Origin: SIG440 sp045580025
GTDB taxonomy: Bacteria; Bacillota; Clostridia; Monoglobales; Monoglobaceae
NCBI GenBank assembly: GCA_045580025.1
Contig: JAZNNB010000052.1
Span: 1 to 25,455 of the forward strand
DNA length: 25,455 nt
Reading direction: 5' to 3'
Part shown: positions 15,228-21,937 of the stretch, one piece after another
Numbering within the stretch: the stretch's first letter is position 1
How the letters are laid out: each line of letters opens with the position of its first letter
Position numbers and translations under genes: made by a program
Notes under the pieces: model-generated
What the model was told of the DNA's origin: nothing
Seen by the model: the letters and a program-made list of their open reading frames with translations, nothing else
Database searches by the model: none

Positions 15228-16424
15228 TTAATATTCTCCACGAATATACTTTTCAATTCTGTCAAGACCCTCTTTGATAACTTCCATAGAGGTCGCATAT
15301 GAAAGACGTACATAACCGTCAATTCCAAAGCCTTCACTGGGCACAAGTGCCACAAGCGCCCTTTCCAAAATATCATCACAAAGTGCACTTGCACTGTCAA
15401 ATACCTGACCATAAAGTTCTCTTCCAAGGAGTTCTCTCACGTTCATGAAGATATAAAACGCGCCGTTTGGCTTTTTGCAGCTTATTCCATCAATGGAATT
15501 TATTCTGTCAACCATATAATCTCTGCGCTTAATGTATTCCTTCTTCATAATATCTATTGATGACTGGTCGCCAAGAAGCGCCTCAACAGATGCAAACTGC
15601 GCAATTGAGTTGGGGTTTGATGTAGCGTGGCTCTGAATATTTGACATAGCCTTTGCAACATCAGCATTTGATGCAGTGAAGCCAATTCTCCAACCGGTCA
15701 TAGCATAAGCCTTTGCCATACCGTTTACGATAATTGTAAGATTTCTTATATCCTCGCCCAAAGTCGCAATATTTATATGCTCACCCTCGTATACGAGTTT
15801 TTCGTAGATTTCGTCAAATATAACATAAATATTGTTTTTAACAGCAATTTCAGCAATTTTTTCAAGCTCTTCCCTTGTATAAACCATACCTGTCGGGTTG
15901 CTTGGTGTATTGAGCACAAGAGCACGTGTTCTTGGTGTGATTGTCTCTTCAAGCTGCTTGGGTGTGAATTTGAAATCTGTTTCTTCAGCAGTATCAATAA
16001 ACACCGGCTTTCCGCCAGCCATCTTCACCATTTCGGGATAGCTCACCCAAAATGGTGCAGGAATAATAACCTCATCATCTGGTTCGCAAATAGCCATAAA
16101 TATATTTGTAAGACAATGCTTTCCACCGTTGCTGACAACAATGTTCGCAATTTCATAGGAAAGTCCCGTATCTCTTTTAATTTTTTCGCAGATTGCTTCC
16201 TTGAGTTCCACCGTACCTGAAGCAGGTGTATATTTTGTGAAGCCACTTTCAATAGCCTTTATTCCTGCTTTTCTAACGTTTTCAGGGGTATCAAAATCGG
16301 GTTCGCCTGCGCCAAAACCAACCACAGGAATTCCCTGTTTTTTCATCTGCTTGAATTTTGCATCAAGAGACAGCGTCGGTGACGGGCTGATGCTCTTTGC
16401 TTTCTGTGAAATATATGTTTGCAT
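15228..16424 (-). CDS. aspB: Class I aminotransferase, aspartate aminotransferase type
   Basis: A PLP enzyme of 398 residues of aminotransferase class I, closest in motifs to class Ib aspartate aminotransferases, which interconvert aspartate and oxaloacetate with glutamate and 2-oxoglutarate. Features: FGAGEPDFDTP (37-47), KYTPASG, VSNGGKH, LNTPSNPTG (Asn176 region), FDEIYEKL with Asp204 and Tyr207, and NGMAKAYAMTGWRIGF with PLP-Lys238 and phosphate-binding Arg246. ATG follows AAGGAG. It has its own promoter and leads into proC. Substrate range beyond aspartate (for example prephenate or aromatic acids) cannot be excluded. Confidence 0.92.
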   Translation of the reverse strand: MQTYISQKAKSISPSPTLSLDAKFKQMKKQGIPVVGFGAGEPDFDTPENVRKAGIKAIESGFTKYTPASGTVELKEAICEKIKRDTGLSYEIANIVVSNGGKHCLTNIFMAICEPDDEVIIPAPFWVSYPEMVKMAGGKPVFIDTAEETDFKFTPKQLEETITPRTRALVLNTPSNPTGMVYTREELEKIAEIAVKNNIYVIFDEIYEKLVYEGEHINIATLGEDIRNLTIIVNGMAKAYAMTGWRIGFTASNADVAKAMSNIQSHATSNPNSIAQFASVEALLGDQSSIDIMKKEYIKRRDYMVDRINSIDGISCKKPNGAFYIFMNVRELLGRELYGQVFDSASALCDDILERALVALVPSEGFGIDGYVRLSYATSMEVIKEGLDRIEKYIRGEY

Positions 16425-16462
16425 TTAAATTCTCCTTACTGATTAAAAATAGCCTAACCTAT

Positions 16463-16491
16463 ATTTTAATACAAAATCAGCGAAATATCAA
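16463..16491 (-). promoter_or_regulatory. Sigma-A-type promoter of aspB-proC
   Basis: TTGATA (16486-16491) and TAAAAT (16463-16468) are spaced 17 nt, about 40 nt before the aspB ATG and just past the dipeptidase stop. Confidence 0.7.
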
Positions 16492-16503
16492 CCTTTTTTT
16501 TTA

Positions 16504-17439
16504 TTATCCCAAATTTTTTTGCATTACACCCAAAAAGTTCTCTGAGGAAATCTTTTTTATAAGCATTTCGCTATATCCTCTTTTTTTCATTTCCTCAAAA
16601 ATTTTGTGAATATCCTCTATTCCTTTTATACTTTTGGGCAAGCTGTCCATACCATCAAAATCGCTGCCAAGCCCAATATTATTTTCCCCACCGAGTGCGA
16701 GAATATGTTCAACGTGCCGCAGTATATCCTTTATTTCTGCATCTTTGTCAGAAAGAAATTCGGAATATAAATTTATCCCTATACATCCCCTGTTTTTTAT
16801 GATAGCACAAATTTGCTCATCAGAGAGGTTTCGTATGTGACCACATATGGCTTTGGCGTTTGAATGTGTTGTCAAAATCGGTTTTGTTGTTATCTCAAGC
16901 ACATCCCAAAATCCTTTTTCAGAAATATGTGAAACATCAATCAGCATTCCAAGTTCGTTCATTTTTCGAACGACCTGTTTGCCGAAATCAGAAAGCCCTT
17001 TTCCTTTTTCTCCGGCAATGCTTCCAGTAATTTCATTTGGATAGTTCCAACTGAGAGTCATTATGCGTACGCCCCGCAAATAAAGATAATTAAGGTTTTC
17101 AATATCGCCCTCTATGGCTTCACCACCCTCAACACTGAGTAGTGATGCAATCTTTCCAGATTTCAGGGCATCTTTTATTTCAAAAGCATTGTTGCAATGC
17201 TTTATGTGCATCTTATTCTTTTCTATCTCGCCAAAATATTTGTCAATCAACTGGTTGCATCTTAAAAAAGGTTTGAGTATATCGTTTTCCTTGTCAATAA
17301 ATGCAGCAAAGGTCTGTATATGCTGATTTTTGCTATTCAATATGCGATTTATGTCCAAGTGAAAGTTATTGTCAAAAAGTCCGCCACCAAGATCTGTTAT
17401 CTTCTGCACCGTATCACAATGTGCATCAAAAATCGTCAA
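16504..17439 (-). CDS. Membrane dipeptidase-like (peptidase M19)
   Basis: A 311-residue zinc amidohydrolase-fold dipeptidase of the renal dipeptidase family, which cleaves dipeptides, often with D-residues at the C-terminal position. Metal and active-site motifs: DAHCDT (His7, Asp9), SVEGGE (Glu104), DVSH (His171), THSNA (His192) and GSDFDG (Asp260). There is no signal peptide, so it should be cytoplasmic. Start is TTG at 17439 with GGAGGT 6 nt upstream inside the end of yraN, 2 nt after its stop. It appears to be the last gene of the rplS-lepB-rbgA-rnhB-yraN unit. Confidence 0.92.
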   Translation of the reverse strand: MTIFDAHCDTVQKITDLGGGLFDNNFHLDINRILNSKNQHIQTFAAFIDKENDILKPFLRCNQLIDKYFGEIEKNKMHIKHCNNAFEIKDALKSGKIASLLSVEGGEAIEGDIENLNYLYLRGVRIMTLSWNYPNEITGSIAGEKGKGLSDFGKQVVRKMNELGMLIDVSHISEKGFWDVLEITTKPILTTHSNAKAICGHIRNLSDEQICAIIKNRGCIGINLYSEFLSDKDAEIKDILRHVEHILALGGENNIGLGSDFDGMDSLPKSIKGIEDIHKIFEEMKKRGYSEMLIKKISSENFLGVMQKNLG

Positions 17440-17441
17440 AT

Positions 17442-17828
17442 CTATACCTCCAGAAAAGCCTGCTTTATGTGGTTTATTTTCTCACATTCAAAACCGCCGC
17501 CGTCAAATGTTCCAAAAACCTCAACAATATCAAATCTTATATTGAGTTCTGTTGGATTCTTAGCAATATACCACTTTGCAGAATTAACCATGCTTTGTTT
17601 TTTATAATATGTAACCGCCTCTGCCGGAGTTCCAAACTGTTCGTTTTTCCTTGTTTTTACCTCAACAAAAACCAAGTCCTCACCGTCTTTGGCAATTATA
17701 TCTATCTCACCGACCTTTGTGCGATAATTCTGTGTCAAAATCTTATATCCTTGTTTTTTAAGATATAAAACCGCCGCATCTTCACCGAGCCGTCCTGTCA
17801 TTTTATTGAAAAATCCACGTTTTTTCAT
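17442..17828 (-). CDS. yraN: YraN/UPF0102 family endonuclease-like protein
   Basis: A 128-residue protein with the full UPF0102 pattern: GRLGEDAAVLYLKKQGYKIL, then NYRTKVGEIDIIAKDG and LVFVEVKTRK. Glu41, Asp43, Glu56 and Lys58 form a PD-(D/E)xK nuclease-like core. The function is not established; a role in DNA processing is suspected from the fold. It starts 1 nt after the rnhB stop, the same neighbour order seen in many bacteria. Confidence 0.93.
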   Translation of the reverse strand: MKKRGFFNKMTGRLGEDAAVLYLKKQGYKILTQNYRTKVGEIDIIAKDGEDLVFVEVKTRKNEQFGTPAEAVTYYKKQSMVNSAKWYIAKNPTELNIRFDIVEVFGTFDGGGFECEKINHIKQAFLEV

Positions 17829-17829
17829 A

Positions 17830-18429
17830 TTATTTCCCCAAAACCTTTGCGGTCATAAAAGATTTTCTGTGAACCTTTGAAACCCCATATTTCTGAATCG
17901 CTTCACAATGTGCTTTTGTACCATAGCCTTTGTGTTTTGCAAAACCGTACTGGGGATACTCTTTATCAAGCTCTGTCATAAGTCGGTCCCTGCTCACCTT
18001 TGCCAAAATTGATGCTGCAGCAATGGTCTGGGATTTTGCATCACCTTTAACTATGTACCTGAAAGGAATGTCATATGGATAATTATCGTTGCCGTCAATT
18101 ATCACAAAATCAGCTTTTATTTTCAAATTTTCAACTGCTCTGTGCATAGCAAGGGCAGTAGCCTTTTTTATATTGATTTCGTCAATAACCGCTGGCTCAA
18201 CAAACTGAATATCGTATGCAATAGCGACTTCTTTTATTTTGTCAAAAAGAAGCTCTCTTTTTTTCTCACTGAGCTTTTTTGAGTCGTTTATTTCTTCAAT
18301 AACCAAATCAGGTGGTAAAATAACAGCAGCAGCACACACAGGACCCGCCAAAGGTCCTCTTCCTGCTTCGTCTATTCCTGCAATATTTTTAAAGCCTTTT
18401 TCATATAAAGAATTTTCAATTTCTTTCAT
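17830..18429 (-). CDS. rnhB: Ribonuclease HII
   Basis: RNase HII cuts the RNA strand of RNA-DNA hybrids and single ribonucleotides in DNA. The protein is 199 residues, a usual length. It shows GIDEAGRGPLAGPV (Asp20, Glu21), NDSKKLSEKKR, FVIIDGN with the next catalytic Asp (112), and KGDAKSQTIAAASILAKVSRD followed by YGFAKHKGYGT. ATG follows AAGGAGAGG. It lies between rbgA and yraN in the conserved rplS-lepB-rbgA-rnhB cluster. Confidence 0.97.
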   Translation of the reverse strand: MKEIENSLYEKGFKNIAGIDEAGRGPLAGPVCAAAVILPPDLVIEEINDSKKLSEKKRELLFDKIKEVAIAYDIQFVEPAVIDEINIKKATALAMHRAVENLKIKADFVIIDGNDNYPYDIPFRYIVKGDAKSQTIAAASILAKVSRDRLMTELDKEYPQYGFAKHKGYGTKAHCEAIQKYGVSKVHRKSFMTAKVLGK

Positions 18430-18456
18430 TTTTACCTCTCCTTTTAAAGAAACAGA

Positions 18457-18480
18457 GCAGATATATTTTCATATATCTGC
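18457..18480 (-). other. Intergenic hairpin between rbgA and rnhB
   Basis: GCAGATATA/TATATCTGC (arms 18457-18465 and 18472-18480, 6-nt loop) lies in the short gap between rbgA and rnhB. Only a weak pyrimidine tract (TCTGTTTCTTT) follows on the minus strand. It may be a weak terminator, an RNA processing site or a stabiliser. Confidence 0.4.
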
Positions 18481-18493
18481 CCGAAAATCATAG

Positions 18494-19351
18494 TCAACTC
18501 TTTGGCAACTCCAATGTAATTCTTCCAATTTTTGCTGCCCTGAAATCATCAAGTATCAAATTAGCCACTCTAAGCGTATTGATATTTCCGCCAGAAACAA
18601 TGCAGCCCCGCTTTTTACCGATAAGTTCCATAAGTTCAAAATCATCATATTCATCGACATCCTCATTTTCAAGCTTGAAACGTGAAATGAGCATATCAGG
18701 ATAATTCTTCCTCAAAAATCCAATCAGCAAAAACGCCAGTTCTTCAATATCCATAATTTCATCTTTGATGCCACCGGTAAAAGCAATTCTTCTTCCAACC
18801 TCAATGTCATCAAACTTGGGCCACAAAATACCAGGGGTATCAAGAAGTTCGTATTTCCCCATAACCCTTATCCATTGCTTTGCTGTGGTAACGCCAGGTC
18901 GGTCACCGGTCTTTGTGGCAGCACGCCCCGAAAGGCGATTGATGAACGAAGATTTTCCTACATTCGGAATGCCCACAACAAGCATTTTAACTGCCCTGCG
19001 CATCATTCCTTTTTCCTTTTCTTTGGCAAATTTCTCCGCCAAAACCTTTTCAATAGCTACATCAAGATTTTTAAGTCCTTTTCCCGAAAGACTGTCTGCT
19101 AATATACAGCATACACCTTTTCTTTCGAAAAATTTCAGCCATTTTTCATTTGCCTCAGGGTCAGCAATATCGCTTTTATTCAGAATAATAATACGCGGTT
19201 TTTTCCCCACAATTCTGTCAATTTCGGGGTTTTGAGATGACAAAGGAAGTCGTGCATCAAGAAGCTCAATCACAACATCCACAAGTTTCAGGCTTTCAGT
19301 AATCAGCCTCCTTGTTTTTGCCATATGTCCCGGAAACCATTGAATTTGCAT
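18494..19351 (-). CDS. rbgA: Ribosome biogenesis GTPase RbgA (YlqF)
   Basis: RbgA is a circularly permuted GTPase needed for late 50S ribosome assembly. The protein is 285 residues. It begins with the family hallmark IQWFPGHMAK, and the G motifs run in permuted order: G4 NKSD (58-61), then G1 GIPNVGKSS (127-135), then G3 DTPG (171-174). A C-terminal helical RNA-binding part ends in DDFRAAKIGRITLE. ATG at 19351 follows AGAGGT. It sits 21 nt downstream of lepB, the standard Firmicute order. Confidence 0.97.
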   Translation of the reverse strand: MQIQWFPGHMAKTRRLITESLKLVDVVIELLDARLPLSSQNPEIDRIVGKKPRIIILNKSDIADPEANEKWLKFFERKGVCCILADSLSGKGLKNLDVAIEKVLAEKFAKEKEKGMMRRAVKMLVVGIPNVGKSSFINRLSGRAATKTGDRPGVTTAKQWIRVMGKYELLDTPGILWPKFDDIEVGRRIAFTGGIKDEIMDIEELAFLLIGFLRKNYPDMLISRFKLENEDVDEYDDFELMELIGKKRGCIVSGGNINTLRVANLILDDFRAAKIGRITLELPKS

Positions 19352-19372
19352 AATATACCTCTTATTTTAAAA

Positions 19373-20017
19373 TCAATCTATCATACTTTCTATCTTGTTG
19401 AGTGGCCAGAACCTGAAAACAGCATGACCAATAATATCATCCTCAGAAACAGGACCTATTTCACGGCTGTCTTTACTATTGTTTCGATTGTCGCCCATAA
19501 CAAAATATTCATCTTCGCCAAGAACAATAGGGTTCTCCCGACTGAACTCATCATTAGCCATTTTGCTAAACACAAAGTTTCCTACAAGGTTTGTTTTTTC
19601 CTTGATGTATGGTTCATCAATTTTTTCATCATTAACAAAAACATCGCCGTTTGAAAAGTCAATATAAAGGGAATCACCCTCTGTCGCAATGACACGCTTG
19701 ATATAAAAAGGTGCCCGAGGGTCGCGAGTTTCAACAATAACAATGTCGCCCTTTTTGGGGGTATAAAACAGCTTGTTCACATAAAGACGGTCCGCGTGCT
19801 GAAGTGTCGGTTCCATAGACTGACCATCAACCACCGCAAGAGTCAGAACGTAACTTTTAAGGAAATATGCAACAATTAAAGCTACAACAATAGCCTTCAC
19901 CCAGTCCCAAAGCTCACTTTTCCAGTTGGCTTTTTTTTCAATAGTCTCTTCCAAACTTTCTCCGTCAAAGCTTTCAGTTTCTTCAATTATTCCATTATTC
20001 TTTTCAAATTCTTCCAT
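19373..20017 (-). CDS. lepB: Signal peptidase I
   Basis: Type I signal peptidase, which removes signal peptides from exported proteins outside the membrane. The protein is 214 residues with a longer acidic cytoplasmic N-terminus (about 1-36), a single transmembrane helix at about 40-62, then catalytic Ser67 (DGQSMEPTL), catalytic Lys107 (FYIKRVIATEGD) and the box E motif GDNRNNSKDSR. ATG at 20017 follows AAAGGTG. A GTG three codons earlier is less likely. It lies between rplS and rbgA. Confidence 0.97.
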   Translation of the reverse strand: MEEFEKNNGIIEETESFDGESLEETIEKKANWKSELWDWVKAIVVALIVAYFLKSYVLTLAVVDGQSMEPTLQHADRLYVNKLFYTPKKGDIVIVETRDPRAPFYIKRVIATEGDSLYIDFSNGDVFVNDEKIDEPYIKEKTNLVGNFVFSKMANDEFSRENPIVLGEDEYFVMGDNRNNSKDSREIGPVSEDDIIGHAVFRFWPLNKIESMID

Positions 20018-20049
20018 AATTATCACCTTTAATTACCCAGAATAGTCAA

Positions 20050-20077
20050 ATGGCAGGTATTGAAAAATACCCGCCAT
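20050..20077 (-). terminator. Hairpin between rplS and lepB, partial terminator
   Basis: A 12-bp stem with one G-T wobble (arms 20050-20061 and 20066-20077) follows the rplS stop. In the minus direction it is followed only by TTTGACTATT, so it may attenuate downstream genes without fully stopping transcription. That would give high L19 and lower lepB-rbgA expression. Confidence 0.5.
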
Positions 20078-20086
20078 ACGTTTTTG

Positions 20087-20428
20087 TTAAATCTTTTCTT
20101 TAACTTTTGCAGCCTTACCAACTCTGTCACGGAGATAGTAAAGTTTTGCACGTCTAACTTTACCGCGTCTTGAAACTTCAATACGGTCAATGTTAGGTGA
20201 GTTTACGGGGAATGTCTTTTCAACACCAACACCGTAAGAAATTCTTCTTACTGTGAAAGTTTCTCTGATTCCGCCGTGGTTCTTCTTAATGATTGTTCCT
20301 TCGAACATCTGGATTCTTTCTCTGTTTCCTTCTTTAACCTTAACATAAACGCGAACTGTGTCACCGATGTTAAGCTGGGGAAGGTCTGTTCTGATTTGTT
20401 CCTGTGTAATCTGGTCTAAAATGTTCAT
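20087..20428 (-). CDS. rplS: 50S ribosomal protein L19
   Basis: L19 sits at the 30S-50S interface. The protein is 114 residues, the usual size. It has TDLPQLNIGDTVRVYVKVKEG, RIQMFEGTIIKKNHGGI, FTVRRISYGVGVEKTFPVNSP and RRGKVRRAKLYYLRDRVGKAA. ATG at 20428 is chosen by homology and by AAAGG 9 nt upstream. An ATG three codons earlier touches that site. It heads the rplS-lepB-rbgA-rnhB-yraN-dipeptidase unit. Confidence 0.98.
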   Translation of the reverse strand: MNILDQITQEQIRTDLPQLNIGDTVRVYVKVKEGNRERIQMFEGTIIKKNHGGIRETFTVRRISYGVGVEKTFPVNSPNIDRIEVSRRGKVRRAKLYYLRDRVGKAAKVKEKI

Positions 20429-20462
20429 TTGTTTCATCCTTTCTATATTCAGATATTCATGC

Positions 20463-20488
20463 CATACACCCACCAGACAGGCTGTATG
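20463..20488 (-). promoter_or_regulatory. Structured leader of rplS (candidate L19 autoregulatory leader)
   Basis: The roughly 80-nt leader between the rplS promoter and gene contains a CATACA/TGTATG stem (20463-20468 with 20483-20488) with an inner GC-rich region. Firmicute rplS genes are known to carry a conserved L19 leader at this place. I cannot confirm the match to that family by eye. Confidence 0.45.
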
Positions 20489-20516
20489 CAGAGGACTACC
20501 CATAATCAACTCACAA

Positions 20517-20545
20517 AGTATATCACACTTTAATGCAAAATGCAA
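20517..20545 (-). promoter_or_regulatory. Sigma-A-type extended -10 promoter of rplS
   Basis: TTGCAT (20540-20545) and TATACT (20517-20522) are separated by 17 nt, and a TGA just before the -10 makes it an extended -10 element. This fits strong expression of a ribosomal protein operon. Confidence 0.75.
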
Positions 20546-20576
20546 GCATTTTTTTATAATTTATGCAAAATTTTTA

Positions 20577-20987
20577 TTATCGACGATTTTTGGGGTTTAC
20601 AATATCACGCCAATCAAGGTCACCGCGTTCAAGACCTCTTATCATCACCTCAGCAGTCGCACTGTTTGTGGCGAGAGGAATATTGTGCACATCGCAAAGC
20701 CTGAAAAGTGCAGAAACATCCGGTTCATGAGGTTGAGCAGTAAGCGGGTCGCGGAAAAACAAAACCAAATCAATTTCATTATACGCAATTCTTGCACCAA
20801 TCTGCTGGTCACCGCCCTGAGGACCCGACAAAAACAGACTTACATCCATACCCGTGGCTTCAATAATAAGGCTTCCTGTTGTGCCTGTGGCACAAAGGTT
20901 GTGTTTGCTCAAAATGCCTTTGTAAGCAATACAAAAATCTACCATCAATTCTTTCTTCTTGTCATGTGCAATTAAAGCAATATTCAC
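20577..20987 (-). CDS. mgsA: Methylglyoxal synthase
   Basis: MgsA converts dihydroxyacetone phosphate to methylglyoxal and phosphate, a bypass that relieves sugar-phosphate build-up. The protein is 136 residues. Conserved residues match E. coli MgsA: His8 (IAHDKKK), the phosphate loop GTTGSLI, Asp60 (GPQGGDQQIGARI), Asp80 (FFRDPL), His87 and Asp90 (PHEPD). Start is GTG at 20987 after GGAGGAG. It follows minD by 60 nt and is probably co-transcribed with it. Confidence 0.96.
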   Translation of the reverse strand: MNIALIAHDKKKELMVDFCIAYKGILSKHNLCATGTTGSLIIEATGMDVSLFLSGPQGGDQQIGARIAYNEIDLVLFFRDPLTAQPHEPDVSALFRLCDVHNIPLATNSATAEVMIRGLERGDLDWRDIVNPKNRR

Positions 20988-21047
20988 GTTTTGCTCCTCC
21001 TGTTCTTTTGTACGAGAATTTGTTTAGGGGGGTATTACTAAAATTTA

Positions 21048-21830
21048 TTATCTTTTTCGGGAAGACTTCCCAAAAAGCCTCTTTTTTTCCAATTTCAAAA
21101 GCTGCACATTCTTTCCTGTCAGTCGCTCACATATATTAAGATAGCTCCGACCGGCAAGAGATTTCTTTTGACAAACCACTGGCTCACCCTTGGTTGCAGC
21201 TGCAATAACCTCTCCATCATCAGGAACAACGCCAAGGAGGTCAATGCTAAGTATATTGAGGACCTCTTCTGTGCTCAGCATCTGACCGCGTTTTACGAGT
21301 TCAGGTCTTATCTTATTGATAATAACTCTGTGGTCAAATATCCCGTTTTGTTCAAGGAGTCCAACAATTCTGTCAGCATCACGCACCGCAGAAACATCCG
21401 GAGTGGTAACAACCACCGCCTTATCAGCTCCGGCAATGGCATTTTTGAAGCCCTGTTCAATTCCTGCCGGACAATCAATCACCACAAAGTCATATTCTTC
21501 TTTAAGCTTTTCGCAAAGCTCCTTCATCTGTGCAGGATTCACAGCATCCTTATCGGTTGTCTGTGCTGCAGGAATCAAAAACAACCCCTCAAAACGCTTA
21601 TCTCGGATAGCCGCACGTTTTAAATCGCATTCGCCATTTACAACATCAACAAGGTCATAGACAATTCTGTTTTCTTGTCCCAAAATCACATCAAGATTGC
21701 GAAGGCCAATGTCTGTATCAATTAAAACAACTTTTTTTCCCAAAAGAGAAAGCCCTACACCCAAATTTGCAGTAGTTGTCGTTTTGCCAACGCCGCCTTT
21801 ACCTGAGGTCACAACAATTACTTCTGACAT
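21048..21830 (-). CDS. minD: Septum site-determining protein MinD
   Basis: MinD is a membrane-associated ATPase that positions the division site, normally with MinC and MinE or DivIVA-type partners. The protein is 260 residues. It has the deviant Walker A GKGGVGKT (10-17), IDTDIGLRNLDVILG, VIDCPAGIEQGF and a basic amphipathic C-terminal tail (KLEKKRLFGKSSRKR) suited to membrane binding. ATG at 21830 follows GGAGGG. Frame upstream to 21902 is not coding because it spans the promoter. Neither minC nor minE lies beside it: mrdA is upstream and mgsA downstream. Confidence 0.96.
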   Translation of the reverse strand: MSEVIVVTSGKGGVGKTTTTANLGVGLSLLGKKVVLIDTDIGLRNLDVILGQENRIVYDLVDVVNGECDLKRAAIRDKRFEGLFLIPAAQTTDKDAVNPAQMKELCEKLKEEYDFVVIDCPAGIEQGFKNAIAGADKAVVVTTPDVSAVRDADRIVGLLEQNGIFDHRVIINKIRPELVKRGQMLSTEEVLNILSIDLLGVVPDDGEVIAAATKGEPVVCQKKSLAGRSYLNICERLTGKNVQLLKLEKKRLFGKSSRKR

Positions 21831-21873
21831 CTGAGCATCCCTCCGCATCACAAAATAAGTATCATACAAAAAC

Positions 21874-21902
21874 ATTTTAACATAAAAGCATACAAATGTC
21901 AA
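21874..21902 (-). promoter_or_regulatory. Strong sigma-A-type promoter of minD-mgsA
   Basis: TTGACA (21897-21902) and TAAAAT (21874-21879) are spaced 17 nt, with TGT before the -10 (extended -10). The expected start near 21867 leaves a leader of about 37 nt. This gives minD-mgsA transcription independent of the mre operon. Confidence 0.8.
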
Positions 21903-21937
21903 AATGTTCTTTGAATTTTGAAAAAATTTTTCTCAGG

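Noticed and set aside
20429..20545. N-terminal extension of L19 by 39 residues
   Set aside because: It would read through the promoter and leader. Known L19 proteins begin at the MNILDQ position, which has a ribosome site.
20988..21047. A missed minE between minD and mgsA
   Set aside because: The gap is 60 nt, too short for MinE, and contains the mgsA ribosome site.
21831..21902. N-terminal extension of MinD by 24 residues
   Set aside because: It covers the TTGACA/TAAAAT promoter. The family begins at MSEVIVVTSGKGG, which has a GGAGGG site.
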